Below are positions 59,976 through 64,000 of a stretch of 64,000 nt of DNA, one piece after another. A model generated the notes under the pieces. That model was not told where the DNA came from and made no database searches. It saw only the letters and a list, made by a program, of their open reading frames with translations. Source of the DNA: Spirodela intermedia (Eukaryota; Streptophyta; Magnoliopsida; Alismatales; Araceae); assembly GCA_902729315.2 (NCBI GenBank), contig LR746264.1:2501-66500 (forward strand), given 5' to 3'. Positions within the stretch are counted from its first letter, which is position 1. Each line of letters begins with the position of its first letter. The position numbers and the translations under genes were made by a program.

Positions 59976-62228
59976 TCACAAGAATGCGCCGAAGTCACCG
60001 CAGGAACACTTACCCTCTCTGAACCTGTGGAGTCGCTTGCTGTCCCTCACAAGGATCTCTCTCTGGGTCAATACCGAGAAGAACTTTATAGCGCTGTGAG
60101 AATCCCTGCACATACTAACGTTCTTGACAACCCTCACTGGCGTGCCTTCAGCTGTGTTGATCAGACTGAAAGCAATTGCCAGCCTTTCGCTGTGATGGCG
60201 AACGGAGGGGGGTTTCTTCTCGTCACACTCGCCCTCTGTCATATCTAGGCCTACATAGGGAACGTATCCCATGTCTCTTGCTGCTTTCTGAAGCAACGAC
60301 TCCAGCAGCTCGATCATCTGGGCACTCTGTGCATGAGATCTGTCGTCTGCTCCAAACGAATAAACCTTTCCCTTTATACTGACCCAGCTCCAATCCTTGA
60401 TGCCTCCTATCCTCTCCTGTTTCATCAGTTTCCTCACCCTCGATACATCCTGCCACCTCTCTGCCGAGATGTACATGCTCAACAGCAACATGTACGTCTC
60501 GCTGCTCTTATGCTTGCATTCGAGCAACCGGCCAGCAGCCACAAAAGCCAGCTCTGTATTCCCTTGGCTCCTACAGCCGGCGATCACCATGGACCAGATC
60601 ACTTCGTTTGGCTCGAAGGGCATTTGCTCGATAAAGTCAAGTGCATCTTCCAGCAGGCCTAACCTTACATACAAATCGACCATACACGCGTAATGATCCA
60701 TGACGGGCTTTATTCGGTACTCTTTGCACATCATTTTAAAGTACCTCTTCGCCTCCTCGATCATACCTGCCTGGCTGCAAGCCGAGAGAACTGCCACAAA
60801 TGTAATCTCATTTGGCCTTACTCCGGCGAACCTCATGTCGCCAAACAGCCGCAATGCCTCTTCGGTCAGCCCATGTTGAGAATAGGCGGTGACCATGGAA
60901 GTCCAGGATATCATTGTTCTTGTCGGCATTTCTACAAACGCTTTGCATGCTTTCTCTACACTGCCGCACTTGCTGTACATGCTCACCAGCGCGCTGCCGA
61001 CGACTACGTCAGATAAGAAGCCCACTTTGATCGTTTGAGCATGTATTTGCTCCCCTTGATCTAAGGCCGACAACCTGCTGCAGACAGTTAATGCGCTCGA
61101 ATAGCTGAAGAGATCGGGTTTCATGTCCGATCGATTCAGCCTCTGGAATATCTTGAGAGCCTCAATACCGCTGCGATGAGCTGAGACATCATCCCTGGAA
61201 ATATCCATCGCCTGAGCATGTCCTGCCATCATTGCATTCCAAGTGATCAGGTTGACGGTCCCCATATCATTAAATAGCCACCTTGCCTTGTCGATGTCTC
61301 CACATTTCAGATACAGGTACATGATTGAGTTCCTCACCGGCAATTTCGATTCGCACCCAAATTTTATGCACATGGATTGAATTTGCAGTCCGAGGGCAAG
61401 CTCCTGTGCTGCGCAACAAAGACTCAATGCGCTGGTCAGAGTAAACTCGTTTGGCTCCACGCCATTTAATAGCATGGTGAGGAAAAATCTCAGCCCCATT
61501 TCAGCTTTGCCACTGTCGCCGCAACCAGATATGATAGTCGTCCAAGAAATTACATTCTTCTCTGGCATACTTTGGAAGACCTTGACCGCAGAATCTAGGC
61601 CTCCGCATTTCGAGTAGAAGCCACAGAGGGAGTTCCCTATGCTGGTCTCGGCGGCACCGACCTTATACTTCACACTGTAGCCATGCACCTGCCTGCCCAA
61701 CGCAAGATCATGTAGGGAGCAGCACGCGCTCAGAATGGCTCCCAAGGTGTAATTCGTGGGATAAACACCTGCTTCCAGCAAGTGAATGAATACCTGAACG
61801 GCCTCCTCCGGCTGGAAATTGTGGACGTACCCGGTCATGAGCGCCGTCCACGTGACAATGTTCCGCCGAGGCAAGCCGTCGAACAGGTTGCGGGCATGGG
61901 TCATAGACCCGCATTTCCCATAGGCATTAACGAGGAACGTCGATAGGAATACATCCTCGCGGGCTCCTGTCTTTAAGATGTGGCCGTGGAGGGCGTTTAC
62001 CCCCTGGAGAGATTTGGTGTCCACGCACTCCTGGAGGAGAGGAACGTAGACAGCTGACTCCACATGAGTGGCTTCTTTCAGGACCGAGAGCGCTTCCCCG
62101 AGATTCAAAGACAGCGGCTCCGGGCTTCTCTGGCAAGTCAACGAGCACAAAGAGAGTTCTGGTCTAGTAAGTACGAGAGAGAAGGGCAAAGGAGGCGGGG
62201 TCGTAGAAATTACAAACAAATGTTGCAA
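59976..62228 (-). CDS. PLS-type pentatricopeptide repeat protein with degenerate DYW domain
   Basis: Uninterrupted frame of 750 codons, intronless like most plant PPR genes. About 12-14 PPR motifs (e.g. L-V-N-A-Y-G-K-C-G-S and N-I-V-T-W-T-A-L-M types) are followed by E/E+ motifs and a DYW-like end. The DYW zinc motif keeps H-S-E, but C-x-x-C-H reads C-R-D-S-H, and the terminus is G-D-F-G-A-F-L instead of G-D-Y-W. Cytidine deaminase activity is therefore doubtful; RNA binding in mitochondria or plastids is likely. The frame begins after TAG 62231-62229 with TTG; the first in-frame ATG lies inside the PPR tract. The true start may be in a spliced 5' exon (acceptor-like TTCTTTTAG just before 62228) or non-AUG. 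Confidence 0.88.
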   Translation of the reverse strand: MQHLFVISTTPPPLPFSLVLTRPELSLCSLTCQRSPEPLSLNLGEALSVLKEATHVESAVYVPLLQECVDTKSLQGVNALHGHILKTGAREDVFLSTFLVNAYGKCGSMTHARNLFDGLPRRNIVTWTALMTGYVHNFQPEEAVQVFIHLLEAGVYPTNYTLGAILSACCSLHDLALGRQVHGYSVKYKVGAAETSIGNSLCGFYSKCGGLDSAVKVFQSMPEKNVISWTTIISGCGDSGKAEMGLRFFLTMLLNGVEPNEFTLTSALSLCCAAQELALGLQIQSMCIKFGCESKLPVRNSIMYLYLKCGDIDKARWLFNDMGTVNLITWNAMMAGHAQAMDISRDDVSAHRSGIEALKIFQRLNRSDMKPDLFSYSSALTVCSRLSALDQGEQIHAQTIKVGFLSDVVVGSALVSMYSKCGSVEKACKAFVEMPTRTMISWTSMVTAYSQHGLTEEALRLFGDMRFAGVRPNEITFVAVLSACSQAGMIEEAKRYFKMMCKEYRIKPVMDHYACMVDLYVRLGLLEDALDFIEQMPFEPNEVIWSMVIAGCRSQGNTELAFVAAGRLLECKHKSSETYMLLLSMYISAERWQDVSRVRKLMKQERIGGIKDWSWVSIKGKVYSFGADDRSHAQSAQMIELLESLLQKAARDMGYVPYVGLDMTEGECDEKKPPSVRHHSERLAIAFSLINTAEGTPVRVVKNVSMCRDSHSAIKFFSVLTQREILVRDSKRLHRFREGKCSCGDFGAFL

Positions 62229-62432
62229 CTAAAAGAATGCAAGCGAGGAGAAAGAGCCCACTGACTCGCGAAAGAACCGTCGAAATCATCAGAGGCGCGT
62301 GGAGACAACGAACTTTCGACGCATTGGGGTTTTCGTCAGAAAATTGGAGGGGGGGAAGCACACCAAAACAAGAAGGAATAGAAAAGATGATGCTCCGGCC
62401 AATACCGTTCGATTCAAAACCCTCCAAAGAGG

Positions 62433-62670
62433 ATGCTCAAGACGAAAAAAAGCACATCACGTATCCAGTCATTCGGGGACTACAAGGGGAGTGAATTAGG
62501 AGAGAGCTTTTGCAGGAAATTAGGTGTAGAGAAATTTGGGCAGAAGTTGATTACCTTTTCGAGCAGTAGGGAAGCGTTGGGCGTCTTCCTGCTGTCGGGT
62601 TCGAGCTTGGCGAGGGTGGCGTTCAAGGTGACAGAGGGGGGCAAGGACGCCATCCGAACTCAATTCAACG
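62433..62670 (+). other. Possible first exon, divergent to the PPR gene
   Basis: ATG 62433 opens ~79 codons (S-S-S-R-E-A-L-G-V-F-L-L, then S-S-L-A-R-V-A-F-K-V) up to a strong donor (AACG|GTAAGA at 62671). The opposite strand also has an open reading (L-N-A-T-L-A-K-L-E-P) ending at a donor-like site, so the strand is uncertain. Family not recognised. Confidence 0.3.
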
Positions 62671-63400
62671 GTAAGAAGAAGAAGAGGGACAATTTACATG
62701 CTTATCTCAAAGATCTAGCCTTCTCGTGCTCCCTCCCCCTCCCTCCCTCCTGCGTTATCTGTTCACGCTGCATATCTGTTCGACTGGGGTGAGAAATCCA
62801 AGCCCATCTCTGTTTCTTCAGCCACGGACAACGATGGCCACCGTTTTCACCGGGCAACGATTCGTTTAATTTCGCGAGGGATTAGATAAGACGTGAGGGT
62901 TGGCTGCCGCTGGCCCACTAGCAGCCGAGCCCGGGGCAGAGAGGAGAACTTGGGAATACGAGTCTCAATATCGTTTAGCCAGCCACTGGGATCGAACAAA
63001 GATGGGTTTTACGCCACTCTTCCTCGGCGCCTCTCCCGACTCATGTGAAGCGGTGGCGGGAGCCGGGTACGCTTAGACTGCTGGCCACCTCGTGACATCT
63101 TACCTTTGAGTATCGTTGCCATTAATTAAATTCATCGAGTACTGAACGCTGCCCGCTCTGGGCTTGCTTCGTCATTCAAAATGGGCCTTTCCGCGATCGA
63201 CCAGGATGGCGAAAAAACGCCCGACTGGTTCCGGCATGAGGGCAGAGGTGGTCTTGATTTATCCCCAACTGCCTAGGGGGGAAGTAGGACGGTGGTAAGC
63301 GCAGAGAAAACTGGGAAGCCAACGATAACCGGCGGTAAACTTCTCACGCAGTCACGCAAAATGGGGTAGGGCGACTACTAGTGAGGATATCGGGAGACCG
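62671..63400. other. Intergenic DNA before the copia element
   Basis: No ORF, repeat or RNA gene recognised. Confidence 0.4.
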
Positions 63401-64000
63401 GTTGGGAGCACAGATATGCCGAAGGAAAGGATTTTGCCCACGAGAAACGTCAATATGTGTTGCGACCCAAATCGTGGGAGCATGAAAGATCATATACTGC
63501 GGTTAGAATGGTAGACTCGATTTGATCATGCCGTAAAACCATTGCTCGGAACCGGAATTATAAATGCCGTACCAAATACTTATTTCCTCTCAGTAGCAGC
63601 TCGTTTGAGACCTTGAAACTCAGATTTTCAGCAAGACCCATGGAGCTTTCAGAGAAGGGTAACCTAGTGAGTAAGTGGAGTAATGTGTGAACTGAGGGAG
63701 AAGAAAGAGAGGGAGGAGAAGACAATGACATCGAGAAGATGGATAGGAGATGAGCTATCAAAATAGAGGAAGAAAGGGGGGGCGAATCGTCCGCACGGAA
63801 GGAGCCCTAGGTAATGGGCTAACGTAAGTGAGTGTGATAGACCGTAATGGGTCATGTTACACTAACACCGCCCCCCCCCCTCAAATTCATGATGAGGTAA
63901 TCATCGAGAGTCTGTTTCATGCACTCATAAAAAACAGAATTATGAGCAGTATGAACTACACTTTTATGATCACAATAGAGAAGAGTTGGAGCAGAGTTTG
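63400..64000 (-). mobile_element. Ty1/copia element, 3' end (RNase H end, PPT, 3' LTR), cut by window edge
   Basis: On the minus strand 64000-63890 reads C-D-H-K-S-V-V-H and A-H-N-S-V-F-Y-E-C-M-K, the copia RNase H pattern (C-D-x-x-A ... A-x-N-P-V-F-H-x-R-x-K) in decayed form. A polypurine tract (GAGGGGGGGGGGGCGG, 63883-63868) then precedes TGTTAGTGTAACATG, the expected TG start of a 3' LTR at 63867. The LTR's far end was not found; 63400 is a rough limit. The rest of the element lies beyond the right edge. Confidence 0.6.

Noticed and set aside
59583-60248. Plus-strand 221-codon ORF
   Set aside because: Overlaps the PPR coding end in antisense and has no domain.

Overview
This window is flowering-plant nuclear DNA. 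The evidence is spliced GT-AG genes of plant families, Arabidopsis-type telomeric repeats (CCCTAAA)n, plant L1-clade LINEs carrying an RNase H domain, LTR-retrotransposon remnants and abundant GA/CT microsatellites. I cannot place the species.

Left part (1-13.8 kb) is a retroposon/telomere-repeat mosaic. A nearly complete LINE (LINE-A, +, 5' end outside the window) has its whole coding region in one frame, broken by three internal stops. Its poly(A) tail runs into a ~220 bp interstitial telomeric array. Next come three copies and one 3' fragment of an unusual composite retroposon: a 5S-rRNA-like head, a ~85 bp GC-rich tandem repeat, a second 5S-like segment, then poly(A). These are joined to one another and to LINE pieces by telomere-type repeats. 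A second, doubly truncated LINE (LINE-B, -) lies at 10.76-13.72 kb, also between telomere-type repeats.

13.8-18 kb holds decayed DNA: a duplicated AT-rich repeat, a 5' LTR/PBS/gag remnant, a pyrimidine-rich tract and a small minisatellite. At 18.08-20.18 kb (-) is a seven-exon gene for a secreted family-5 glycoside hydrolase with a fascin-like domain. Its catalytic acid/base Glu reads as Gln.

20.5-37.3 kb is a LINE cluster: LINE-C (+, 3' truncated), LINE-D (-) fused tail to tail with it and interrupted by a 1,644 bp solo LTR with a 5-bp target duplication, and LINE-E (+, nearly full length but heavily mutated). C and D form a large inverted repeat.

37.3-55.8 kb is mostly AT-rich and gene-poor. 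It contains a two-copy ~0.9-1.25 kb dispersed repeat, a small four-exon gene related to the C-terminus of GTE bromodomain proteins but lacking the bromodomain, a tRNA-Asp-like relic inside LTR-like DNA, microsatellites, and a diverged four-unit ~168 bp tandem repeat.

55.8-62.2 kb is the gene-rich end: a WAV3/EDA40-type RING-H2 + VWA protein (two exons, +) and an intronless PLS-type pentatricopeptide repeat protein with a degenerate DYW domain (-). The right edge enters a Ty1/copia element on the minus strand (RNase H end, polypurine tract, 3' LTR).

The most notable observation is that every clear poly(A)-type retroposon 3' end seen here (LINE and 5S-derived) continues directly into telomere-type repeats. 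The 5S-VNTR-5S-poly(A) element itself looks like a plant analogue in layout of primate SVA elements.
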